NCBI RefSeq assembly: GCF_014635285.1
Contig: NZ_BMCR01000004.1
Coordinates: forward strand, 1-64,000
From: Stappia taiwanensis
Lineage (GTDB): Bacteria; Pseudomonadota; Alphaproteobacteria; Rhizobiales; Stappiaceae
DNA: 64,000 nt
Direction of reading: 5' to 3'
The notes under the pieces are model-generated. The model was not told the DNA's origin and did not search any database. It saw only the letters and a program-made list of their open reading frames with translations. Position numbers and translations under genes: made by a program. The number at the start of each line of letters is the position of its first letter. Positions within the stretch are counted from its first letter, which is position 1. Below are positions 44,115-52,099 of the stretch, in pieces.

Positions 44115-45003
44115 TCCCCGCCTCAATGCCATCGGCCGCTTTTCCGCGTCGACCGAAATGTCGCCGCGCCAGGTGCTGGAAAAGCCGGAGCTTCTGGCTC
44201 TGCCGCCGAAGCTGACCCGGGTCTACCTCACTGACCTTGGCAATGTGCCGGAGGACGGCATTGTCCAGGCGGCGATCCGCCTGCATGACGCCGGGCTGGT
44301 GCCGGTGCCGCATATGGCGGCGCGGCGCTATGACAGCCTTGCCGCCTTCGACCGACGGCTGCGCCGTCTGGTTGGCGAAGCGGGGGTGCGCGAGGTGCTG
44401 GCGATTGCCGGGGAAACCGACACGCCCGGCCCCCTCTCCTCCTCGGTCGACATGCTGGAAACCGGCCTGTTCGACGAACTGGGCATTGAGCGGATCGCCA
44501 TTGCCGGCCATCCCGAAGGCGCCCCGGAGATCCCCGAGGCAACGATCCGCGCCTTCCTGATGCGCAAGCATGAGCTGGCGAGCCAGAGCGATGCCCATTT
44601 CCACATCGTCACCCAGTTTGGCTTCGACCCGCACCGGGTCAACCTCTGGCTCGACGAGATCGCCGCATGGGGCAATCGCTTCCCGGTGCATATCGGCGTC
44701 GCCGGCCCGGCCAAGATTACCACCTTGCTGAAATACGCTGCCTTTGCCGGCGTGGAGAACTCGCTCGCCTTTCTGAAGAAGCGCGGCGGCGCGGTGGTGT
44801 CCATGCTGTCCGGCTACGATCCAGAGACCATGATCGCCCCGCTGGAGGCGCGGATCCGCACGCGCCCGCAGTGCCAGCTGGAGCAGATCCACGTCTACCC
44901 GTTCGGCGGCATGCAGAAGACCGCCCGCTGGCTTCTCGAACGCGGGAGCTGGTCTTTTCACGCCCCCCACACCCGGCCCAACTCCATTGAGGTAGCGCAA
45001 TGA
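44107..45003 (+). CDS. Methylenetetrahydrofolate reductase-like protein
   Basis: A 298-residue TIM-barrel protein related to MetF, though divergent from the housekeeping type. Visible elements are VLAIAGETDTPGPL, FHIVTQFGFDPHRVNLWLDEI and a C-terminal IHVYPFGGMQKTARWL. In this setting it probably runs in the oxidative direction, taking methyl-THF made from the corrinoid methyl group to methylene-THF. It overlaps the PF13769 gene upstream by 8 nt and the pterin methyltransferase gene downstream by 4 nt (ATGA), so the three are translated in a coupled way. Confidence 0.85.
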   Translation: MTDPRLNAIGRFSASTEMSPRQVLEKPELLALPPKLTRVYLTDLGNVPEDGIVQAAIRLHDAGLVPVPHMAARRYDSLAAFDRRLRRLVGEAGVREVLAIAGETDTPGPLSSSVDMLETGLFDELGIERIAIAGHPEGAPEIPEATIRAFLMRKHELASQSDAHFHIVTQFGFDPHRVNLWLDEIAAWGNRFPVHIGVAGPAKITTLLKYAAFAGVENSLAFLKKRGGAVVSMLSGYDPETMIAPLEARIRTRPQCQLEQIHVYPFGGMQKTARWLLERGSWSFHAPHTRPNSIEVAQ

Positions 45004-45956
45004 CAAGAACGCTCGTCGCATCGGCGACACGGGAAATCGTGATCGGTTTCGACCAGCCCTTCTGCGTGATCGGCGAGCGGATCAACCCGACGGGCCGCAA
45101 GAAACTCGCCGCCGAGATGAACGCCGGTGATTTCTCCACCGTGGAAAAGGACGTCCTGGCGCAGGTGGCCGCCGGGGCCACCATGCTCGATGTCAATGCC
45201 GGGGTCACCGCCGTCAATCCGAACGAGACCGAGCCGCCGCTGCTGGTGAAGACGCTGGAGATCGTCCAGTCGCTCACCGATGTGCCGCTGTCGATCGACA
45301 GTTCGGTCACCGCGGCGATCGAGGCCGGGCTCCAGGTCGCCAAGGGGCGGCCGCTGGTCAACTCGGTCACCGGCGAGACGGAAAAGCTCGAAGCGATCCT
45401 GCCGCTCATCAAGAAATACGACGTGCCGGTGGTCGCCATTTCCAACGATGAGACCGGCATTTCCGAAGACCCGGACGTGCGCTTCGAGGTGGCGCGCAAG
45501 ATCGTCCAGCACGCGGCCGATTATGGCATTCCGGCCCATGACATCGTGGTCGATCCGCTGGTGATGCCGATCGGGGCGATGGGCACGGCCGGCCAGCAGG
45601 TGTTCAAGCTGTTGCGGCGGCTGCGCGAGGAACTGAAGGTCAACACCACCTGCGGTCTGTCCAACATCTCCTTCGGCCTACCGCACCGGCACGGCATCAA
45701 CGCCGCCTTCATCCCGATGGTGATCGCCGCCGGCATGACCAGCGCCATCATGAACCCCTGCCGACCGCAGGAGATGGAGGCGGTGCGCGGCGCCAATGTG
45801 CTGACCGGTGCCGATCCCAACTGCTCCGAATGGATCATGACCTACCGCGACCACAAGCCGGCCGGCGCGACGGCAGCCGCCGCACCGGCGGGCGGAGACA
45901 GCGGCGCCGGACGGCGACGCGGCGGCCGCGAGGGACGACGGCGCGCCGGGGCGTGA
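45000..45956 (+). CDS. Methyltetrahydrofolate:corrinoid methyltransferase (pterin-binding)
   Basis: A 318-residue pterin-binding TIM-barrel enzyme of the AcsE/MtgA type. It begins FCVIGERINPTGRKKLAAEM, has the DVNAGVTAVN pterin element, PLSIDSSVTAAIEAGL and CGLSNISFGLPHRHGINAAF. It should transfer the methyl group from the corrinoid protein to THF, or the reverse. The catalytic core ends near residue 288. An unusual tail follows, Ala/Gly-rich and then Arg-rich (GRRRGG, EGRRRAGA), which resembles tails on the activase and the betaine-homocysteine-type enzyme. Confidence 0.92.
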   Translation: MTRTLVASATREIVIGFDQPFCVIGERINPTGRKKLAAEMNAGDFSTVEKDVLAQVAAGATMLDVNAGVTAVNPNETEPPLLVKTLEIVQSLTDVPLSIDSSVTAAIEAGLQVAKGRPLVNSVTGETEKLEAILPLIKKYDVPVVAISNDETGISEDPDVRFEVARKIVQHAADYGIPAHDIVVDPLVMPIGAMGTAGQQVFKLLRRLREELKVNTTCGLSNISFGLPHRHGINAAFIPMVIAAGMTSAIMNPCRPQEMEAVRGANVLTGADPNCSEWIMTYRDHKPAGATAAAAPAGGDSGAGRRRGGREGRRRAGA

Positions 45957-46015
45957 GGGCTCCCTGAACGACACGCAAGACGGTCAGCATCGACACGGAG
46001 GGAAATGACGGCATC

Positions 46016-48049
46016 ATGGCGGGGAATGGGAAACGGGCACGGGTCGTGTTTCAACCAAGCGGCCGGCGCGGGGAGTTTCCCATCGGCACGCCGCTGCTCG
46101 ATGCCGCCCGGTCGCTCGGGGTCTATGTAGAATCCGTTTGCGGCGGGCGCGGCATCTGCGGCCGCTGCCAGGTCTCCGTATCGGAAGGCCGCTTCGCCAA
46201 GGAGAAAATCGACAGCGCCGCCGATCATCTTGGCCCGGCAACCGAGGCGGAGCTGCGCTACGCGACCTTGCGCGATCTGGCACGCGACCGGCGCCTGTCC
46301 TGTCAGGCGACCATCGAAGGCGATCTGGTGGTCGATGTGCCCGTCGATGCGCAAACCAACCGTCAGGTGGTGCGCAAGCGGGCGGAAAACGTCGATGTGA
46401 CACCGGACAGCGCCATCACCCTGGTGACCGCCCGTGTCGCCGAGCCGGACATGGAAACCCCGCTGGGCGATGCCGACCGGCTGCGCCGGGCGCTCGCCGC
46501 TGCCGCCGACCTGCCCCGCCTTGCCCTTGATCCGCCGCTGCTGGCCGGGATGCAAAAGCTCCTGCGCGAGGCCAACTGGCAGGTCACCGCCGCCATCTGG
46601 CAGGATGACGATGCCCCGCCGCGCGTCGTCGCCCTGTGGCCCGGCGAAAAACAGCACGTCTATGGGCTTGCCGTCGATATCGGCTCCACCACCATCGCCG
46701 CGCATCTGTGCGATCTGCAAAGCGGCCGCACCGTGACCTCCGCCGGCACCTCGAACCCGCAGATCCGCTTCGGCGAGGACCTGATGTCGCGGGTGTCCTA
46801 CATCCAGATGAATCCGGAGAAGCTGCCGGATCTGGTGCGCACCGTCCGCGAGGCCGTCAACGCGCTGATCGCCAAGCTGGTCGCCGATATCGGTGCGCAG
46901 CGCTCGGACGTACTCGATGCGGTGATCGTCGGCAATCCGATCATGCATCATCTGTTCCTCGGCATCGACCCGACCGAGCTCGGCGGGGCGCCCTTCGCGC
47001 TGGCCGTCTCCGAGGCGGTGCACACGACGGCAACCGATCTGGGACTAGAGCTGAACCCGGGGGCGCGTGCCTATCTGCTGCCCTGCATCGCCGGCCATGT
47101 GGGCGCGGATGCGGCGGCGGCCACCTTGTCGGTGCGCCCGTTCGACAGCGATGCCATGACCCTTCTGGTCGACATCGGCACCAATGCGGAAATCGTCCTC
47201 GGCGACCGGCACCGGTTGCTCGCGGCCAGCTCGCCGACCGGCCCGGCCTTCGAAGGCGCGGAAATTTCCTGCGGCCAGCGGGCGGCGCCGGGCGCCATCG
47301 AGCGCATCCGCATCGACCCGGAAACGCTGGAGCCGCGCTACAAGGTGATCGGTCTCGACCAGTGGTCGGACGATCCGGAGTTTGCCGAGGTGCGCGATCA
47401 GGTCGGCGTCACCGGGCTGTGTGGCTCGGGCATCATCGAGGCGGTGGCGGAACTCTACCTGGCCGGCGTCGTTACCAGCGACGGGCTGATCGACGGCGCG
47501 CTGGCGGAAAAATCGCCGCGCATCGTCCAGAAGGGCCGAACCTTCGCCTATGTGATCGCCGATGACGACGTCGAACTGACCATCCGGCAGACCGATATCC
47601 GTGCGATCCAGCTTGCCAAGGCGGCGCTCTATGCCGGGGTCAAGCTGCTGCTCGACAAGCTGGGCGAACCGGAAATCCAGCGCATACGCCTCGCCGGCGC
47701 CTTCGGCAGCTACATCGACACGAAATACGCGATGGTTCTGGGGCTGATCCCCGATTGCGACCTGTCGGAGGTCACGAGTGTCGGCAATGCCGCCGGTACC
47801 GGGGCCCGGCTGGCGCTGCTCAGCCGCGTCCAACGCCGGCGGATCGAACAGGTGGTGCGGGATATCGAGAAGATCGAAACCGCGCTGGAGCCCCGGTTCC
47901 AGGAGCATTTCGTCAACGCGATGGCCTTTCCCAACAAGCGCGACCCCTTCCCCAAACTCCGGGCGGCGGTCGCCCTGCCGGAACAAAAAACCGCAGAGCC
48001 CCAGGCGGGTCCGGATGGCGACCGACGACGTCGTCGGCGGCGGGGATAG
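46016..48049 (+). CDS. Corrinoid activation protein with N-terminal 2Fe-2S and ASKHA domains
   Basis: A 677-residue RACo-like reductive activator. The N-terminal ferredoxin domain has C42, C48 and C51 (CGGRGICGRC) and C96 (LSCQAT), a plant-type 2Fe-2S set. After a linker, an ASKHA ATPase domain (DUF4445 type) holds LAVDIGSTTIAAHLCDL, VIVGNPIMHHLFLG, LLVDIGTNAEIVLG and RIRLAGAFGSYID. It should use ATP to drive reduction of Co(II) to Co(I) in the corrinoid protein after accidental oxidation, which is vital in an aerobe. The N-terminal 2Fe-2S differs from methanogen RamA, which has C-terminal 4Fe-4S clusters. It ends in seven consecutive arginines plus glycine. Confidence 0.92.
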   Translation: MAGNGKRARVVFQPSGRRGEFPIGTPLLDAARSLGVYVESVCGGRGICGRCQVSVSEGRFAKEKIDSAADHLGPATEAELRYATLRDLARDRRLSCQATIEGDLVVDVPVDAQTNRQVVRKRAENVDVTPDSAITLVTARVAEPDMETPLGDADRLRRALAAAADLPRLALDPPLLAGMQKLLREANWQVTAAIWQDDDAPPRVVALWPGEKQHVYGLAVDIGSTTIAAHLCDLQSGRTVTSAGTSNPQIRFGEDLMSRVSYIQMNPEKLPDLVRTVREAVNALIAKLVADIGAQRSDVLDAVIVGNPIMHHLFLGIDPTELGGAPFALAVSEAVHTTATDLGLELNPGARAYLLPCIAGHVGADAAAATLSVRPFDSDAMTLLVDIGTNAEIVLGDRHRLLAASSPTGPAFEGAEISCGQRAAPGAIERIRIDPETLEPRYKVIGLDQWSDDPEFAEVRDQVGVTGLCGSGIIEAVAELYLAGVVTSDGLIDGALAEKSPRIVQKGRTFAYVIADDDVELTIRQTDIRAIQLAKAALYAGVKLLLDKLGEPEIQRIRLAGAFGSYIDTKYAMVLGLIPDCDLSEVTSVGNAAGTGARLALLSRVQRRRIEQVVRDIEKIETALEPRFQEHFVNAMAFPNKRDPFPKLRAAVALPEQKTAEPQAGPDGDRRRRRRRG

Positions 48050-48244
48050 GCCAGACAGCTTTTGCGGGCAACAGCAGGGCGATCCAATGACGTTTCGTCA
48101 AGCTGCCCGGCGAAGCGCGCGCCCGGAACGGCCAAACGCCCGAGAGGCCAGAGCCAACGCTTCCCGGATGCGGAGACATTCAAATTTTATTGACAAAACA
48201 AGACGATCCAACATGATCACCCCATATTTAGAGGGGGTGAAACC

Positions 48245-48754
48245 ATGCGATTTTCTTCGATTCTGGCCGCCATTCTGCTGGCCTTTTCGACATTTCCAGG
48301 CCATGCCGGGTTTCAACGCTGGGGTGCGGATGTCGAGGCAGATCCGTTTTCCAATGGCGTGAGAGTGACCGTGGACTACACGTCCTCTGCCCGTTCTGGC
48401 GTTCTCATTATCTGTGACACATCCGAAGAGGGCCTGATGGTCCGCGCGATCCCCGGATTTTCCTACGACAGCTCCTTGATGCTGATTGATCCGAAGATCG
48501 AGTTCGCTTTCGACGGATACCGCCTTTTCTCGCAAACGGGCGAGACGGGTGCGGTCGGCGACAATCTCGCGGTCGCACAGGTCACGCTCACACCGGTCAA
48601 TGCGCGGGTTTTCGTAGCAGCCTTTGCCGCAGCGCGAAAGCAGATCGCAATCAAGGACGGGATATCCGACCGACCGCACCTGATGACCGCGCGCGGCTCG
48701 ACACGCGCCGGCAGGACTCTGGCCTCCTGCCTGAACAAACAAGCCACCCCCTGA
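48245..48754 (+). CDS. Exported protein of unknown function
   Basis: A 169-residue protein with a signal peptide (FSSILAAILLAFSTFPGHA, about 3-21). The mature part is beta-rich with two cysteines (IICDTSEE, ASCLNKQ). I do not recognise the family. GAGGGGGTG lies 6 nt before the ATG, an unusually good ribosome site, and a TTGACA hexamer sits about 60 bp upstream. It interrupts the demethylation island between the activase and the betaine transporter, and nothing links it to that pathway except position. Confidence 0.65.
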   Translation: MRFSSILAAILLAFSTFPGHAGFQRWGADVEADPFSNGVRVTVDYTSSARSGVLIICDTSEEGLMVRAIPGFSYDSSLMLIDPKIEFAFDGYRLFSQTGETGAVGDNLAVAQVTLTPVNARVFVAAFAAARKQIAIKDGISDRPHLMTARGSTRAGRTLASCLNKQATP

Positions 48755-48799
48755 AACTGACGAAATGGAAGGGGCTGGTGACAAAGAGCAACGGCCCCC

Positions 48800-48928
48800 G
48801 GCGTCGTCCCGGCCCCCGAGCCGGGACCGGAGAGCCTGAAGACCAACGCTTCCGGCGCAAGACAAGCTGTGGCTCGCCGATCCCGGGTCGCGCTGGCGCT
48901 TGCCCGGGAGGACGCAGCGTGTGAGGCG
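48800..48928. repeat. Palindromic intergenic repeat, unit C
   Basis: This is the third copy of the 125-nt repeat seen at 15834 and 16027: GGCGTCGTCCCGG, GAGCCGGGACCGGAGAGCC, GGCTCGCCGATCCCGGGTC and GCCCGGGAGGACGCAGCG in the same order. The rest of the 536-bp gap (48755-49290) shows no supportable gene and should contain the BCCT promoter. Confidence 0.65.
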
Positions 48929-49290
48929 ATGCCGGAGGAGAGCAGCCCTTGCCCCCATTTCATGGCGCCCTGGCGGCGCCATTTTCTTTTCCGGCGCCTG
49001 AACGGCCGCAAGCGTTGGCAGATCAGGGGGCATGCACCTGCCCGCCCCGGCGCATCTTGTTGCCGTGCACACTAAAATTGCGGCGAAGGGGTGACCGGAA
49101 CAAGGCATGTCTGGTACACCCGCGATCATGCTATCATCCGTCAAAGTCTTTCGGCGCCGCATTCAGAACAATGCCCTTCGCTTGTGAGACGCCAGACCCG
49201 TTGACGGAGCTGCGACATCAGTGAAACCCTGATGAAACAACGATCGCAATCCATCACGAAGTTACGGTACTGAACCGAGAGGGGGAGCCC

Positions 49291-50904
49291 ATGTCTTCCG
49301 AGGACACCAAATCTGAGATCGATACGGATTATGAAGTCGGGCAGGACAATATACAGATACTTGGCCTCGACATTCACAATCCGGTTTTCGCGATTTCCGC
49401 TCTCCTGATCATTGCTTTCGTCCTGTTGACGCTGATGTTCCAAGAAGGTGCGGAGGCCTTCTTCGGCTGGCTTCGCCCCTGGCTGACCACCCAGTTCCAC
49501 TGGGTCTTCGTCATCGGCGCCAATGTCTTCGTGATATTCTGCCTTTATCTGATCGTTTCTCCTTACGGAAAGCTCAGAATCGGCGGCGAGGACGCAACGC
49601 CCGACTATTCGTATACCGGCTGGTTCGCGATGCTGTTCGCCGCCGGCATGGGCATCGGCCTGATGTTCTTCGGCGTGTCCGAACCGATCTCCCACTTCTC
49701 CTCCTCCTTCGCCGACAATGCCGGCACGGCGGAAAGCTGGGCCCCGCTCGGCGGTGCCGCCGGCGATGCGGAAGCGGCGCGGCGACTTGGCATGGCGGCG
49801 ACGATCTTCCACTGGGGTCTTCACCCCTGGGCGATCTACGCGGTGGTGGCGCTGTCGCTGGCGTTCTTTTCCTATTCCTGCGGCCTGCCGCTGACCATCC
49901 GCTCCTCGTTCTATCCGATCCTCGGCGAGCGGGTCTGGGGCTGGCCGGGCCATATCATCGACGTGCTGGCCGTGTTCGCCACTCTGTTCGGCCTTGCCAC
50001 CTCGCTCGGCTTCGGCGCGGAACAGGCGCTCGCCGGCCTCAACCATCTGTTCGGTGTTCCGGTGACCGATCCGGTCAAGGTCGGCCTGATCATCGCCATC
50101 ACCGGCGTTGCGCTGATGTCCGTCGTCGCCGGCCTCGATGCGGGCGTGAAACGGCTCAGCGAACTCAACATGGCGCTGGCCACCCTGCTCCTGCTGTTCG
50201 TCATCATCGTCGGCCCGACGGTGGCGATCCTCACCGGGTTCTTCGGCAACCTCGCCGCCTACCTGCGCGAGCTTCCCGCGCTCAGCAATTTCATCGGCCG
50301 CAGCGACCAGAATTTCTACACCGGCTGGACCACCTTCTACTGGGCCTGGTGGATGTCCTGGTCACCGTTCGTCGGCATGTTCATCGCCCGGGTCTCGCGC
50401 GGCCGCACGGTGCGGGAATTCCTGGTCTGCGTGCTGCTGATCCCCTCGCTGGTCTGCGTGCTGTGGATGACCGCCTTCGGTGGCACCGCCATCACCCAGA
50501 TCGTCCAGGACGGCTTCATGGGCGTCGCCAATGCCGACCTGCCGGTCAAGATGTTCGTGATGTTCAGCCAGTTGCCGCTGACGCAGATCACCTCGTTCAT
50601 CGGCATCGTTCTGGTGATCGTCTTCTTCGTCACCTCCTCCGATAGCGGATCGCTGGTGATCGACACCATCACCGCCGGCGGCAAGGTGGATGCGCCAATG
50701 CCGCAGCGCGTGTTCTGGGCCACCTTCGAGGGCCTTGTGGCCATCGCGCTGCTGCTCGGCGGCGGGCTCGCCTCGCTGCAAGCGGCGGCGATCGCCACCG
50801 GCTTCCCCTTCGCCCTCGTGCTGCTGGCCATGTGCGTGTGCCTGCAGATGGGGCTGAACAACGAGCTGGCCGCCTACAAGGCCCGCCAGGCGGCCGCCTC
50901 CTGA
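49291..50904 (+). CDS. BCCT-family betaine/carnitine/choline transporter
   Basis: A 537-residue transporter with about twelve transmembrane helices. The BCCT signature is visible as FYWAWWMSWSPFVGMFIARVSRGRT. GMGIGLMFFGVSEP in the second helix region carries the GMGIG motif of sodium- or proton-coupled members, and TSSDSGSLVID is the late conserved stretch. It imports a quaternary ammonium compound such as glycine betaine. The N and C termini are short, without a long osmosensing tail, which suits nutrient uptake. It is followed by a strong terminator and converges with the betaine-homocysteine-type gene. Confidence 0.94.
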   Translation: MSSEDTKSEIDTDYEVGQDNIQILGLDIHNPVFAISALLIIAFVLLTLMFQEGAEAFFGWLRPWLTTQFHWVFVIGANVFVIFCLYLIVSPYGKLRIGGEDATPDYSYTGWFAMLFAAGMGIGLMFFGVSEPISHFSSSFADNAGTAESWAPLGGAAGDAEAARRLGMAATIFHWGLHPWAIYAVVALSLAFFSYSCGLPLTIRSSFYPILGERVWGWPGHIIDVLAVFATLFGLATSLGFGAEQALAGLNHLFGVPVTDPVKVGLIIAITGVALMSVVAGLDAGVKRLSELNMALATLLLLFVIIVGPTVAILTGFFGNLAAYLRELPALSNFIGRSDQNFYTGWTTFYWAWWMSWSPFVGMFIARVSRGRTVREFLVCVLLIPSLVCVLWMTAFGGTAITQIVQDGFMGVANADLPVKMFVMFSQLPLTQITSFIGIVLVIVFFVTSSDSGSLVIDTITAGGKVDAPMPQRVFWATFEGLVAIALLLGGGLASLQAAAIATGFPFALVLLAMCVCLQMGLNNELAAYKARQAAAS

Positions 50905-50939
50905 GGCGGTAGCCTGCCCCGGCTGAGGGACAACCAGAA

Positions 50940-50976
50940 ACGGCGCCGGCATGGATCTCATGCCGGCGCCGTTTTT
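50940..50976 (+). terminator. Intrinsic terminator of the BCCT gene
   Basis: A perfect 13-bp stem (ACGGCGCCGGCAT 50940-50952 with 50960-50972) has a 7-nt loop and is followed by TTTTT. On the other strand only TTTCTGG follows, so it works mainly for the plus-strand gene. Confidence 0.92.
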
Positions 50977-51006
50977 CGTTAAAAAGATGCGCGGAGGGTA
51001 CCTGCG

Positions 51007-52017
51007 TCAGCCCCGGCGCCGGGCGCGTCTGCGGCCACCGCCCTCGCCGTCCGGAGCCGGCGCCGCCGGCGGAGAGACGAGCGGCCCGAGGCGCGCGACG
51101 ATCTCCTCCACCGTGGGGCGCGCGCCCGTCTCATGCGCATCAAGGGCCTGGCGCATGGCCGCCAGGTGACCGAAGGAGGTGCCGCAACAGCCACCGATGA
51201 TCCTGACGCCTGCGTCCATCGCCAGCCGGGCATAGTCGCCCATCAGCTCCGGAGTGCCCGTGTAGACGACCTCATCGCCGCGAATGACCGGGATGCCGCA
51301 ATTGGCCTTGGCCACCACCACCGCCTCCGGATAGGCCGCCGTGATCTCCAGCACCGCCGCCAGCAGATCGGAGGCCCCAACGCCGCAGTTGGAGCCATAG
51401 GCAACGGGGGTGCAGGCGAACCCAGCCGTCAACGCGCCGAGACCGGTCGGGCCGAGCCCCATCATGGTCTTGCCCGCCGTGTCGAAACTGGCGGTAACCA
51501 CGAAGGGCATACCCACCGCCGCCGCCGCTTCCGCCCCGGCGCGCATTTCCTCCGCCGCCGACATGGTCTCGACCCACAGCACATCGACGCCGCCGGCCTT
51601 CAGCCCCTCGGCCTGTTCGCGGAAGGTATCCACCGCCTCCTCATGGGTGAGCGCACCAAGGGGCGCGAACAGTTCACCGGTCGGGCCGATGGAGCCACCG
51701 ACCAGCACCTCCCTCCCCGAACCTTCCGCCACCTCGCGGGCCAGCCGCCCGGCCGCTGCGTTCAGGTCATGGACCCGGCCTTCCAGCTTGTGCAGCTTCA
51801 GCCGGTGCCGGTTGGCGCCGAAGCTGTTGGTCAGGATGATATCGGCTCCAGCCTCGACGAAACCGCGATGCAGGGCGCGGATCTTGTCCGGCTCGGTCAG
51901 GTTCCATTCCTCCGGCGGATCGCCGGAGGTCAGCCCCATGTCGAACAGGTTGGTCCCCGTCGCCCCGTCGGCCAGCAGCGTGCGCTTGCGCGCCAGAAGA
52001 TCTTCAAGCTTGTTCAT
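51007..52017 (-). CDS. Betaine-homocysteine S-methyltransferase-family protein
   Basis: A 336-residue zinc-dependent homocysteine methyltransferase. The zinc cysteines are C211 (GSNCGVG) and C277/C278 (GGCCGTS), and the N-terminal LLADGATGTNLFDMGL starts the TIM barrel. It is the class used by many marine Alphaproteobacteria to move one methyl from glycine betaine to homocysteine, giving methionine and dimethylglycine. Cobalamin-independent S-methylmethionine use is an alternative. The barrel ends near residue 314; the rest is a Pro/Ala linker and an Arg-rich tail (GGGRRRARRRG). It lies 82 bp after the DMGDH-like gene on the same strand. Confidence 0.88.
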   Translation of the reverse strand: MNKLEDLLARKRTLLADGATGTNLFDMGLTSGDPPEEWNLTEPDKIRALHRGFVEAGADIILTNSFGANRHRLKLHKLEGRVHDLNAAAGRLAREVAEGSGREVLVGGSIGPTGELFAPLGALTHEEAVDTFREQAEGLKAGGVDVLWVETMSAAEEMRAGAEAAAAVGMPFVVTASFDTAGKTMMGLGPTGLGALTAGFACTPVAYGSNCGVGASDLLAAVLEITAAYPEAVVVAKANCGIPVIRGDEVVYTGTPELMGDYARLAMDAGVRIIGGCCGTSFGHLAAMRQALDAHETGARPTVEEIVARLGPLVSPPAAPAPDGEGGGRRRARRRG

Positions 52018-52099
52018 GTTCCTGCCTTGTCGTCGCGCGGCGCTGCACGCGGAACCAGTCGCAGACTGCCCCGAAGCCCCTGCGCGGGGGGGCTGTTCC

